Source: Marinobacter pelagius (lineage in GTDB: Bacteria > Pseudomonadota > Gammaproteobacteria > Pseudomonadales > Oleiphilaceae). From it: DNA of 64,000 nucleotides. Shown here one piece after another: positions 49,776 to 58,461 of this stretch. Numbering within the stretch: the first letter of the stretch is position 1; each line of letters opens with the position of its first letter. Location: assembly GCF_003315345.1 (NCBI RefSeq), contig NZ_QNRO01000007.1, positions 1 through 64,000 on the forward strand, in the 5' to 3' direction. The translations under genes and the position numbers were made by a program. The notes under the pieces were generated by a model that saw nothing but the letters and a program-made list of their open reading frames with translations, was not told the origin of the DNA and did not search any database.

Positions 49776-50270
49776 ATGCCGTCCCGTTCTCCCAAGTTTC
49801 GTCCTGAGGCCTGGCTGGCCACCATTGCCATGATTGCGATCTGCGGGATTAGCCTGGGCAACGTGATCGTCCGCTACGCGACGGATGCATCGTTCGCCTT
49901 CACCGAGGAGTTCTCGGTGTTCTGTCTGGTGGTGCTCACCTTTGCGGGGGCGGCGGTGGCCGCGCGCCATAACCAGCACATTCGCATCGAGCTGATTGAA
50001 CACTACCTGCCACCGTGGGCGTGCAAAGTGGTTTTTGTACTGCAGTGGCTGGCCGGTATCACCGTTGTGGGCATCATGACCTGGTACGGCAGCACGTTCG
50101 CCTGGCAGGAATATCAGTGGGAATCCCTGTCACCGGGGTTGGGGTTGCCCAACTGGATCTATGTGATCTGGCTGCCGCTGTTGTCCGTGGCCATCATCAT
50201 CCGCATGACCCAGAACCTGATCGACCGCCTGCGGGGCAAGACAGATCCGGAGGCGATTCATGAGTCCTGA
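49776..50270 (+). CDS. dctQ: TRAP transporter small permease DctQ
   Basis: A 164-residue inner-membrane protein with four helices (AWLATIAMIAICGISLGNVIVRY, FSVFCLVVLTFAGAAVAA, VVFVLQWLAGITVVGIMTWYG, WIYVIWLPLLSVAIIIRM). FTEEFSVF and RHNQHIRIEL are typical of DctQ. ATG 49776 follows AACGGAG. Its stop overlaps the dctM start by 11 nt, so the two permease subunits are translationally coupled. It pairs with DctM to move the substrate using a sodium gradient. Confidence 0.87.
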   Translation: MPSRSPKFRPEAWLATIAMIAICGISLGNVIVRYATDASFAFTEEFSVFCLVVLTFAGAAVAARHNQHIRIELIEHYLPPWACKVVFVLQWLAGITVVGIMTWYGSTFAWQEYQWESLSPGLGLPNWIYVIWLPLLSVAIIIRMTQNLIDRLRGKTDPEAIHES

Positions 50271-51564
50271 TCTTTTGATGGTTGCCAGCTTCCTGCTGGC
50301 CTTGATCATGGGCGTACCGGTGGCCATTGCCCTGGGGGTGGGCGGTGTTGTCGGCATTGTGGCGGGACTGCCTCCCGCCATGCTGGGCACCTTCGGCACC
50401 AATACCTACAACAGTGTGGCCAAGTACCCGCTGATTGCGATTCCCCTGTTTATTCTGACGGGTCTGATCTTTGAGCGGGCGGGTGTGGCCGCTAGCCTGG
50501 TTCGTTTCGCGCAGGCGATTATTGGCCCCCGGCACGGGGGGCTGACGGTGGTCGCGGTGCTGGTGTGTCTCATCATGGGTGGCATGAGCGGCTCGGGACC
50601 TGCCGATGCCGCGGCGGTGGCGATGGTGATGTTGCCGAGCATGAAGAAGGCCGGGTATCCGCAGCCGTTCTCTGCCTCCCTGATTGCGGCCTCGTCGTCC
50701 ACGGCGATTCTGATTCCGCCTTCCATTGCGTTGATTCTCTATTCCATTGTGGTGCCCGGAGTGGATCTTCGGGCGCTGTTTGCGGCCGGGCTGTTCCCCG
50801 GCATTCTGGCGGGCGTGTCTCTGCTGGCGCCGGCCTTGTATTTTTCCAGGAAGTACCGCTGGGAAGATCCGGAAACCGTCGAGCGCCCGCCGTTCTGGCC
50901 CAGCTTCAAGGCAGCCCTGCCGGCGCTGTTTGCCCCGGTGATTATTCTCGGCGGGCTTCGTTCGGGGCTGTTCACTCCCACGGAGGCTGCCGTCGTTGCG
51001 GTGACCTACGGGGTGGTGGTCGGTTGCCTGCTGTACCGGAATCTGGGCCTTCGGGACCTGTGGAATCTGATGACCGAGGCGGCCGTTACCTCCGGGGTGG
51101 TCATGTTCATCATTGCGCTGGCTGGCATCTTCGCCTGGGCGGGCACCACCCTGGGTACCTTCCAGCATTTGGCGGATGCGCTGCTGTCACTCTCTGAAAA
51201 CGGCTGGGTACTGCTGGGTCTGGTGATGATTCTGGTGCTGATTGCCGGCATGTTGCTGGATGCGATCTCCATTTACCTGATCCTGATCCCGATCGTGCTG
51301 CCGCTGATGAACCACTTCGGCTGGAACCCGATCTGGTTTGGCATTCTGCTGGCGATGAATATCGCCATCGGGCAGTTCACGCCACCGGTTGCCGTTAACC
51401 TGATGGTAACCACCCGTATTGCGAATATCCGCCTGGAACACACCATAGGCTGGTCGCTGGTCTTTATCGTGGCTATGGCCTCCAGCTTGCTGTTGGTGAT
51501 GCTCATGCCGGGCATTGCGCTGTGGCTGCCGGAGAAGCTTGGTTATGTGGTGGGGACCTGGTAG
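50260..51564 (+). CDS. dctM: TRAP transporter large permease DctM
   Basis: A 434-residue inner-membrane protein with about 12 helices. Family motifs include LLALIMGVPVAIALGVGGVVG, MGGMSGSGPADAAAVAMVMLPSM near 105-125, SSSTAILIPPSIALILYS near 150, and ITVRIANIRLEHT-like TRIANIRLEHT near 387. It is the sodium-coupled transport subunit of the dctPQM system. The start ATG 50260 overlaps dctQ. The operon ends after this gene; the next ORF is 170 nt away. Confidence 0.88.
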   Translation: MSPDLLMVASFLLALIMGVPVAIALGVGGVVGIVAGLPPAMLGTFGTNTYNSVAKYPLIAIPLFILTGLIFERAGVAASLVRFAQAIIGPRHGGLTVVAVLVCLIMGGMSGSGPADAAAVAMVMLPSMKKAGYPQPFSASLIAASSSTAILIPPSIALILYSIVVPGVDLRALFAAGLFPGILAGVSLLAPALYFSRKYRWEDPETVERPPFWPSFKAALPALFAPVIILGGLRSGLFTPTEAAVVAVTYGVVVGCLLYRNLGLRDLWNLMTEAAVTSGVVMFIIALAGIFAWAGTTLGTFQHLADALLSLSENGWVLLGLVMILVLIAGMLLDAISIYLILIPIVLPLMNHFGWNPIWFGILLAMNIAIGQFTPPVAVNLMVTTRIANIRLEHTIGWSLVFIVAMASSLLLVMLMPGIALWLPEKLGYVVGTW

Positions 51565-51736
51565 AAGCAATGAGCGCACCCAATTACCTGTGCCGGTTTC
51601 GGGTTTCCTGAATCCGTGAAGACCGTAAGTCGGGTTGGACGTTTAAATACTTAGAGTTCAAAATATCTGCGTTTCCAAAAAGGGAGGTACATTTTCCAAC
51701 CAGCTGCCGATGCATGCAGCTACAGGAGTCCTCACA

Positions 51737-53329
51737 TTGGGTGACGTAGTCAAAGACGATTATCAGACCGATTACGTGGCCGGGCAGGATAATATCGCCC
51801 GGTTCGGTTTCGATATTCACAACATCGTTTTTCCGTTAACTGCCTTTCTGATTGTCGCGTTTGTTGTTGCGACACTGATTTTCCCCGCCGGAGCGAAGGA
51901 ACTGCTCGATAGTGCCAAGAATGGCGCCATTGAAGTGTTCGACTGGGGGTTCCTTCTCAGTGCCAACCTGTTTGTGCTGCTGTGTCTGGCACTGATCTTT
52001 ATGCCCGTGGGCAAGATCCGGATTGGCGGTATTGATGCCAGGCCCGAGTTTTCCCTGCTGTCCTGGTTTGCGATGCTGTTCGCCGCCGGCATGGGCACGG
52101 GGCTCATGTTCTGGTCTGTTGCCGAGCCGGTGGCCTATTACACCGATTGGTATGGAACGCCGCTGGGGGTAGAGCCGAACACCGCAGAGGGTGCCCGCCT
52201 GGCGATGGGGGCGACCATGTATCATTGGGGCCTGCACCCCTGGGCGATTTACGCGATTGTCGGCCTTTCGCTGTCGTTCTTTGCGTTCAACAAGGGCCTC
52301 CCGCTGACCATCCGCTCCGCCTTTTTCCCTCTCCTTGGCGACAAGGTCTGGGGCTGGCCGGGCAATGTCATTGATACTGTGGCCGTTCTGGCGACGATCT
52401 TCGGGCTTGCCACGTCACTTGGCTTCGGTGCCCAGCAGGCAGCCTCCGGGATTTCCTATCTGTTTGATATCGAGAGTGGCCTGAACGTCCAGATCGGCGT
52501 GATCGCGGGTGTCACCGCGGTCGCAACTTTCTCTGTTATCCGGGGCATCCACGGTGGTGTGAGGTTGCTGAGTAACGCCAACATGGTGATGGCAGGGCTG
52601 CTGCTGGTGTTTGTGATATTCGCCGGGCCCACCCTCGCTATTTTTCAGTGGCTCTGGGACACAACCGCCTCTTACGCATCAAACATGTTTGCCCTGAGCA
52701 ACCCCTTTGGTCGTGAAGAGGATACCACCTGGTTCCATGGCTGGACTGTATTCTACTGGGCGTGGTGGATCTCCTGGTCACCGTTTGTGGGCATGTTCAT
52801 CGCCCGGGTATCCAGGGGCCGCACGGTGCGCGAATTTGTGACGGCGGTGCTGATCATTCCCACCATCATCACCGCGTTCTGGATGAGCGGCTTTGGCGGC
52901 ACAGCGCTTGAGCAGGTCCAGAACGACGTGGGCGTGTTGGGTTCTAAGGGCCTGACAGAGGTATCTCTGGCCATGTTCCAGGCGCTGGAGAACATATCGC
53001 TCTCGGCGATCACCTCGTTCATCGGCATTACCTTGGTGCTGACCTTCTTCGTGACTTCTTCCGATTCCGGCTCACTGGTGATCGACAGCATTACCTCCGG
53101 CGGCAAGACCGATGCACCCAAGGCCCAGCGGATTTTCTGGGCTGTGACCGAGGGCAGTATCGCCGGCGTGCTGTTGTTCGTGGGTGGCGAGCAGGCCCTG
53201 AATGCCTTGCAGGCGGGTGCCCTGAGTGTCGGGCTGCCCTTTACCCTGGTGCTTCTGGTGATGAGTTACAGCCTGTTCAAGGGCCTTCATCACGAGCGCC
53301 GGTTGCTGCTGGCCGAGGGTAGAGCGTGA
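51737..53329 (+). CDS. BCCT family betaine/choline/carnitine transporter
   Basis: A 530-residue transporter with 12 helices. The likely start is TTG 51737, because CAGGAG is 9 nt upstream; ATG 51710 lacks a ribosome site and would add 9 residues. The BCCT signature is present: MGTGLMFWSVAEPVAYY near 110, MYHWGLHPWAIYAIVGLSLSFF near 165, and the aromatic betaine box FYWAWWISWSPFVGMFIARVSRGRTVRE near 340. It likely imports compatible solutes driven by Na+ or H+, suited to a salt-tolerant marine cell. It is downstream of the TRAP operon but separately transcribed. Confidence 0.87.
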   Translation: MGDVVKDDYQTDYVAGQDNIARFGFDIHNIVFPLTAFLIVAFVVATLIFPAGAKELLDSAKNGAIEVFDWGFLLSANLFVLLCLALIFMPVGKIRIGGIDARPEFSLLSWFAMLFAAGMGTGLMFWSVAEPVAYYTDWYGTPLGVEPNTAEGARLAMGATMYHWGLHPWAIYAIVGLSLSFFAFNKGLPLTIRSAFFPLLGDKVWGWPGNVIDTVAVLATIFGLATSLGFGAQQAASGISYLFDIESGLNVQIGVIAGVTAVATFSVIRGIHGGVRLLSNANMVMAGLLLVFVIFAGPTLAIFQWLWDTTASYASNMFALSNPFGREEDTTWFHGWTVFYWAWWISWSPFVGMFIARVSRGRTVREFVTAVLIIPTIITAFWMSGFGGTALEQVQNDVGVLGSKGLTEVSLAMFQALENISLSAITSFIGITLVLTFFVTSSDSGSLVIDSITSGGKTDAPKAQRIFWAVTEGSIAGVLLFVGGEQALNALQAGALSVGLPFTLVLLVMSYSLFKGLHHERRLLLAEGRA

Positions 53330-53404
53330 TCGCAGAGAACCTTTTCCGTTTTCTGCCTGAGTGACTTCCGGGCCCTGACTCCGGCGATGGCCGGACGGGC
53401 CCGG

Positions 53405-54298
53405 TTAGCTCCGATGGTGCACGGAATGTGCGTGGTGTTTAAGGTCTTTGATAATCTCGGGCACCTTGAAAGGAAGCAACTTCCGGATCGCGTGCAAAAG
53501 ATAAATCGCAAGGTTCATCTTCTTGTACCAGAGCACGCGGCGAATCTTTTCCTTCATGGGGCGGTAGCCCTCCATGTACAGCTCGTCCACACATTTGGCG
53601 TTGTTGGTGAGGCTGTATTGGCTCAAATCGAGCGGCACCACGATGTCTGCGTTTTTCAGCTGCTTGCGGGTATTGAAATCGATGCCGATGTTGATGGCAT
53701 TGGTGATCACATCAAATGTGTCGTGCGGTTTCGGGTAGCGGCTGACATGGCTCAGATCAATGGCCACGGTAATACCCGCGCCCATGCTCTCCAGTGGCGA
53801 AATCGGGACATTCTCAACCAGCCCTCCGTCCACCAGGGTCCGGCCATCCACTTCCACCGGCACAAACAGACCAGGCACCGCCATGGATGCGCAGACGGCG
53901 TCTGCCAGGTTCCCCTTTCTGAAGACCAGCTGTTCACCGGTTTCGATGTCCGTCGCGCAAATGGCCAGCGGAATCCTGGCATCCTCGATCCGGCAATCCC
54001 CCAGATCCCGATGGATCATCGCCCGGATGTTATCGGTACTGAACAGGCCGCCGCGTTCGAAGGTGAAGTTGATGATCTTCGACAGGTTCAACGTTGAACA
54101 GATCGACAGTATGGACTCTGCCGGGCGGCCGAAGGCGTAGTAACTGGCAATCAGCGCTCCGGCACTGGTGCCCGAAATGCAATGAATCGGGATCTGCTCT
54201 TCCTCGAACGCCTTCAGGACGCCAATGTGGGCAATACCCTTGGCCGCACCGCCTCCGAGAGCCAGGCCAATGCGAGTGTTGAAGGGGTTGAGTTTCAT
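53405..54298 (-). CDS. Patatin-like phospholipase
   Basis: A 297-residue protein of the RssA/patatin family. LALGGGAAKGIAHIGVL near 12-24 gives the oxyanion hole, GTSAGALIASYYAFG near 43 the nucleophile Ser, and LVDGGLVENVP near 160 the catalytic Asp. It lacks a signal peptide, so it acts in the cytoplasm or is exported by a dedicated system. It is divergent from an orphan PAAR gene 250 nt away, and a type VI secretion link is possible but speculative. The C-terminal tail is basic and His-rich. Confidence 0.85.
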   Translation of the reverse strand: MKLNPFNTRIGLALGGGAAKGIAHIGVLKAFEEEQIPIHCISGTSAGALIASYYAFGRPAESILSICSTLNLSKIINFTFERGGLFSTDNIRAMIHRDLGDCRIEDARIPLAICATDIETGEQLVFRKGNLADAVCASMAVPGLFVPVEVDGRTLVDGGLVENVPISPLESMGAGITVAIDLSHVSRYPKPHDTFDVITNAINIGIDFNTRKQLKNADIVVPLDLSQYSLTNNAKCVDELYMEGYRPMKEKIRRVLWYKKMNLAIYLLHAIRKLLPFKVPEIIKDLKHHAHSVHHRS

Positions 54299-54545
54299 GT
54301 GCGAGTGCCTGTGAATATGGTGGAGAGAATGTCGATCATGATCGTGTTCGGACTTTGCTATGGTTCGGGAGTTTGTTCAATACTATGCCGGTGATCAAGG
54401 AGCGGACTCCACACCCTTTGCATTGATCGGATGTTGGTTACTCGCGCTCTTAAGGGTAAGATCTCAGGCTGCATCGTCAGGGCGCGGATCGCCCGGTTGA
54501 CGGTGATGCAGTATCAAGGATGACAGCTAACGCAAAGGATGCGAC

Positions 54546-54836
54546 ATGAGCAAAGCGATTGTTCTGCTCGGAGACATGGGCTCCGACCACGAGGGTTTTC
54601 CTCCCACTCCGGTGATTGCCGGCTCCCCCGATGTTCTCATTAATGGCAAACCCGCTGCCCGTGTGGGGGATCCGTTGGCACCTCATTCCAAACCGAAACA
54701 CCCCCCGCATCCGCGCACGATTGCCGGTGGCTCCAGTACGGTGATGATTAATGGCAAGCCTGCAGCGATAACCGGCGGTGCGATTTCTTGTGGCGGGGTG
54801 ACTATTGGTAGCGGCAGCGTTGTTGTTGGTGATTAA
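54546..54836 (+). CDS. PAAR domain protein (T6SS spike tip type)
   Basis: A 96-residue PAAR protein: the motifs INGKPAARVGDPLAPHSKPK and MINGKPAAITGGAISCGG with conserved His/Cys zinc-site residues are characteristic. PAAR proteins cap the VgrG spike of type VI secretion systems and may carry toxins. Here there is no toxin extension and no other T6SS gene in the window, so it is an orphan. ATG 54546 follows AACGCAAAGG. The patatin gene nearby may be coincidence. Confidence 0.85.
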   Translation: MSKAIVLLGDMGSDHEGFPPTPVIAGSPDVLINGKPAARVGDPLAPHSKPKHPPHPRTIAGGSSTVMINGKPAAITGGAISCGGVTIGSGSVVVGD

Positions 54837-54850
54837 CTTATGCTGATGAC

Positions 54851-55417
54851 TCACCGGCCAGGGCGGGACTCGATGTCCACAACCTGCCCGTTTCGCAGGG
54901 TGACCACCTGCCGAAACTGATTGTCCGAGAAATCATATAACCACTCCTGAATCAGCACCGATTGCAGGGTTTGCCAGGTTTCCGAGCGTTTGCGGAGCGG
55001 AGGCGCCTGCCATTCCAGGCGTTTGGATATCGGCTCACCACATCGGGCGATCAGCTCGTGTTCGGTTTTGATATGCCTGAGCATGTTGGGGGTGCATCTG
55101 GGGGATTCGGAAGCGTGGAATCCGTACCCGAGGGTATCAACCCGGGCGAGCTTGCCGTTGCGAAAGACCAACCGTTGCATGAAGCGCTGGGGGCCGTGGT
55201 TGTAGTACCAGTGCGCCTCGGTTTGCACCACGCCCAGGCCGGGCACCGTCGCGCTGGGGTATTCCGCGACATAGTTCGGCGGCCCGCAGCTTTCCTCCAC
55301 CTCGATGGGCCAGGCTCCGTCATTGACCAGGGAGCTGCCGCAGCGAAGCGCACCCTGGCTGGCCTGGGCCAGGGTGGCGAGGATGAACAGGGCGAGTAGT
55401 CGCTGAAGATTGATCAT
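54851..55417 (-). CDS. Exported DUF2845 protein
   Basis: A 188-residue periplasmic protein. ATG 55417 gives a signal peptide (NLQRLLALFILATLAQASQG) followed at once by the DUF2845 pattern ALRCGSSLVNDGAWPIEVEESCGPP; it ends with YDFSDNQFRQVVTLRNGQVVDIES. Four to five cysteines suggest disulfides. It is convergent with the PAAR gene, 14 nt apart. Family function is unknown. Confidence 0.8.
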   Translation of the reverse strand: MINLQRLLALFILATLAQASQGALRCGSSLVNDGAWPIEVEESCGPPNYVAEYPSATVPGLGVVQTEAHWYYNHGPQRFMQRLVFRNGKLARVDTLGYGFHASESPRCTPNMLRHIKTEHELIARCGEPISKRLEWQAPPLRKRSETWQTLQSVLIQEWLYDFSDNQFRQVVTLRNGQVVDIESRPGR

Positions 55418-55515
55418 GGTCTGACTTTGCGCTGGTTCAGCCTTCCGATGCAATGTTACTTGCCCAACGGTTGAATGCCACAGAGCTCTGGCCCTGTTGT
55501 TTGTTGACTGTCTAC

Positions 55516-56184
55516 TCAGGCAAAGTCGTATTCTCCACCTTTTTCGAGAGCACGTTGGTACGCCGGTCTGGCGTGCACCCGCTCAACCCAGGCGGTGATG
55601 TTAGGCCGGTTCTTGCCGACGATACCCCGAGCCACGGAGGCTTCCAAAGGAAAGCTCATCTGAATATCTGCCCCGCTGAGGTTCTCCCCGAGAAACCAGC
55701 TGTTTTTCGCCAGGTGGGCTTCGACGAAATCCAGGTGTGTCTTGATCATCGGACCGATGAAAATCTGATTGGTTTTGTCGGAGATGCCTTTTGCCACTGG
55801 CTTGATGAAAAACGGCATGGGGCTGGTTTTCACTTTTTCAAACACCAGGCGCATGACCAGAGGAGGCATCAGGGAACCCTCGGCGTAGTGCAGCCAGTAG
55901 GTGTAATCCAGCCAAGCCTGGCCACCGCCTTCCGGCAGCATAGTGTCTTTGCCATAGGTGTGGGCCAGGTATTCGATAATAGCGCCGGACTCGGCCACGA
56001 CCAGATCACCATCGGTAATCACAGGTGATTTGCCCAGCGGGTGTACCTTCTTGAGGCTTTCCGGCGCCAGCATGGTTTCGGGGTCGCGCTGGTAACGCTG
56101 GATCTCGTAGGGCACGCCCAACTCTTCCAGCATCCAGAGTACCCGTTGTGAGCGGGAATTGTTCAGGTGATGAACCGTAATCAT
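55516..56184 (-). CDS. Glutathione S-transferase
   Basis: A 222-residue enzyme. ATG 56184 has CGGAG upstream, whereas the TTG two codons earlier does not. The N-terminal thioredoxin-like domain begins MITVHHLNNSRSQRVLWMLEELGVPYE with the Ser of NNSRS as likely catalytic residue, and the cis-Pro segment is KSPVITDGDLVVAESGAIIEYLA. A helical C-terminal domain completes it (LSGADIQMSFPLEA). It conjugates or reduces glutathione-linked substrates in the cytoplasm. Not related closely to the decayed GST at 14295. Confidence 0.88.
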   Translation of the reverse strand: MITVHHLNNSRSQRVLWMLEELGVPYEIQRYQRDPETMLAPESLKKVHPLGKSPVITDGDLVVAESGAIIEYLAHTYGKDTMLPEGGGQAWLDYTYWLHYAEGSLMPPLVMRLVFEKVKTSPMPFFIKPVAKGISDKTNQIFIGPMIKTHLDFVEAHLAKNSWFLGENLSGADIQMSFPLEASVARGIVGKNRPNITAWVERVHARPAYQRALEKGGEYDFA

Positions 56185-56399
56185 GCGCAAACTCCGTTCG
56201 CATCAAAAGAATGGATAGCCCTGAAGAGTAGTCTGCAAATGGCTTTTTGGTTCACCGCCATCGTGCTTTGAGTCGCATTTTGGGGAACCTGGATGCTCCT
56301 TTATGCTCTACGATTGAACCGGCAACGGTTTTCCGTTAAACCTTCCTGTCTTTCGAATTGGAAGTCAGCCCCCTTAACCCACAGAACCGGAGGTCAACC

Positions 56400-56855
56400 A
56401 TGGCGGAATCATCTCTCAAGGAGCAACTGAGCAACGCGGTAAAAGACGCTATGCGGAGCAAGGATAAAATCCGGCTTACCACCCTTCGCATGGCCCAGTC
56501 TGCGGTCAAACAGATCGAGATTGATGAGCGTCGCGAGCTGAGTGACGAGGATGTTCTCAAAGTGCTGGACAAGATGCTCAAGCAGCGCCGGGATGCTGCC
56601 AGCCAGTACGATGACGCCGGTCGCGAGGAGCTGGGCGACAAGGAGCGGGCGGAAATGGTGATCCTTGAGGAATTCATGCCTGCCGCCCTGAGCGAGGATG
56701 ACCTGGACGCCCTGATCCGAATGGCCATTAGTTCAACCGATGCCCAGGGCATGCAGGATATGGGGCGTGTCATGAACGAGCTGCGCCCGCAGGTACTTGG
56801 CCGGGTCGACATGGGGCATCTGAGCAAGAAGGTGCGAGCGGCGCTGGCGGCCTGA
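56400..56855 (+). CDS. GatB/YqeY domain protein
   Basis: A 151-residue helical protein: SLKEQLSNAVKDAMRSKDKIRLTTLRMAQSAVKQIEID at the start and the C-terminal IRMAISSTDAQGMQDMGRVMNELRPQVLGRVDM are typical of YqeY, a stand-alone form of the tRNA-binding tail of GatB. It may bind tRNA or help amidotransfer. ATG 56400 follows GGAGGTCAACC. In many gammaproteobacteria yqeY lies between rpsU and dnaG; it does not here. Confidence 0.88.
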   Translation: MAESSLKEQLSNAVKDAMRSKDKIRLTTLRMAQSAVKQIEIDERRELSDEDVLKVLDKMLKQRRDAASQYDDAGREELGDKERAEMVILEEFMPAALSEDDLDALIRMAISSTDAQGMQDMGRVMNELRPQVLGRVDMGHLSKKVRAALAA

Positions 56856-56936
56856 TCGGTCGAGCCTGTGAAATGCGTTGTCTTTGCCCTAAGCTTTTAG
56901 CGAGATAGTTGCCAGCCCTGGCGGTTCGAGAAGCCT

Positions 56937-57632
56937 ATGTCCGACAAAGAGCTACGCACCAAGTCCGATAAGCAGTCCATCGACCAGTTCATCAACGAGG
57001 TCCGCAAGCTGCCCAAGCATGGTGGCGGGCAGGGCAGGCTGATTTTTGCCCTGGATGCCACCGCGAGCCGGGAGGCGACCTGGGATCAGGCCTGCCATTT
57101 GCAGAGCGAGCTGTTCCAGGCGACCCGGGACTTGGGTGGGCTGGCCATTCAGCTTTGTTACTACCGTGGCTTTGGCGAGTTCAAGGCTACGAAGTTTGTG
57201 ACCGAGACCGGTCAGCTGCTGAACCTGATGAACGGCGTTTCCTGCCGGGGTGGCCTCACCCAGATCAGCCGGGTGTTGGCCCACGCCGTTAAGGAAACCC
57301 GCGCAAAGCCCGTCAGGGCTGTGGTTTTTATCGGGGATTGTTGCGAGGAGACGGTGGACGAACTCTGCCATACCGCTGGAGAACTGGGCCTGTTGCGAAC
57401 CCCGGTGTTCATGTTTCACGAGGGCGCAGATCCTCATGCAAGGGCAGTGTTCCAGCAGGTGAGCAAGCTTTCCGGAGGAGCCTACGCGCCCTTTGATCGT
57501 AATAGCCCTCAGGTTCTGAAGGATCTTATGGCCGCGGTTGCGGTCTATGCTTCCGGGGGAGCCAAGGCCCTGCAGGACTTCTCGAGCCGCAGCTCCCCGG
57601 AGGTCAAGCGCCTGACCCGGCAGATCAGATAG
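56937..57632 (+). CDS. VWA-domain-like protein
   Basis: A 231-residue cytoplasmic protein. A von Willebrand A-type fold is suggested by LIFALDATASREATWDQ near 35 (a DxTxS MIDAS-like motif), VVFIGDCCEETVDELCHTAGELG near 125, and the SCRGGLTQISRVLAHA segment near 95. No membrane helix is seen. It lies 46 nt before the DnaJ-like gene on the same strand, and the pair is probably one operon. The combination recalls chaperone/assembly modules; the substrate is unknown. Confidence 0.65.
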   Translation: MSDKELRTKSDKQSIDQFINEVRKLPKHGGGQGRLIFALDATASREATWDQACHLQSELFQATRDLGGLAIQLCYYRGFGEFKATKFVTETGQLLNLMNGVSCRGGLTQISRVLAHAVKETRAKPVRAVVFIGDCCEETVDELCHTAGELGLLRTPVFMFHEGADPHARAVFQQVSKLSGGAYAPFDRNSPQVLKDLMAAVAVYASGGAKALQDFSSRSSPEVKRLTRQIR

Positions 57633-57678
57633 TGCTTGTCATCATCCACCGATGGGCTAATGGGTCCGGGGTATCTGA

Positions 57679-58389
57679 GTGCCATTAACACTTCTGGTTA
57701 TTGTGGTGTCGGTTGTTGCCTGGCTCTGGCTGCGCAACCAGCCGGCCAGCCAACGCAAACCGGCCATTCTCAAGCTCGCGTTGATCGCGGGTATCGGGAT
57801 CGTGGTTCTGCTGGCCGTTACCGGTCGACTGCACTTTGTGTTTGCCGCCTTGGCTTTTCTTTATCCGCTGCTGCGCCGGGTACTGCCGTCGCTGCTGTCC
57901 GGGGCCGGTAATGGGGGTGCAGAGGGCAAGTCGGGTAACCAGTCCCGTGTGTCCAGCGAGATCCTCGAGATGAGCCTCGATCACGACTCCGGAACCATGA
58001 GTGGAAAGATCCTCAAAGGCCCCATGGCTGGCCGGGAACTGGCGGATCTGAGCGAGAGCGAATTTCTCGAACTGCTACGGTACTGTCGGGCGCAAGATGA
58101 GGATTCTGCCCGGCTGCTGGAAACCTATCTGGACCGCCGGTTCGGTGACTCGTGGCGGGCGGACGACGAGGCCAGCAATGACGATGGGGAGTCCCGCGAG
58201 CATGCCAGTGCCGGCGGCCCTTTGACCGAGAGCGAAGCCCTGGACATCCTGGGCCTGGCCCCCGGTGCCAGCCGGGAAGAGATCATCCGGGCTCACCGCC
58301 GGATGATGCAGAAAGTGCACCCGGACCATGGTGGCAGTAACTATCTGGCTGCCCGGATCAATGAGGCCAAAGAACGTCTGCTAGGCTGA
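57679..58389 (+). CDS. Membrane-anchored J-domain protein (Tim14/DjlA-like)
   Basis: A 236-residue protein starting at GTG 57679. Two hydrophobic segments (PLTLLVIVVSVVAWLWL and FVFAALAFLYPLLRRVLPSLL) fill the N-terminus. A middle region (DHDSGTMSGKILKGPMAGRELADLSESEF) precedes a C-terminal J-domain with EALDILGLAPGASREEIIRAHRRMMQKVHPDHGGS; the HPD motif is intact near 219-221. It should recruit and stimulate DnaK at the inner membrane. Coupling to the VWA gene suggests a shared client. Confidence 0.78.
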   Translation: MPLTLLVIVVSVVAWLWLRNQPASQRKPAILKLALIAGIGIVVLLAVTGRLHFVFAALAFLYPLLRRVLPSLLSGAGNGGAEGKSGNQSRVSSEILEMSLDHDSGTMSGKILKGPMAGRELADLSESEFLELLRYCRAQDEDSARLLETYLDRRFGDSWRADDEASNDDGESREHASAGGPLTESEALDILGLAPGASREEIIRAHRRMMQKVHPDHGGSNYLAARINEAKERLLG

Positions 58390-58461
58390 TTGAATAAACA
58401 TACTCCGAACTCCGCTCATTCGACTGAGTCACTTCCACTTAAACCTGTTAAGGAGGATTGG

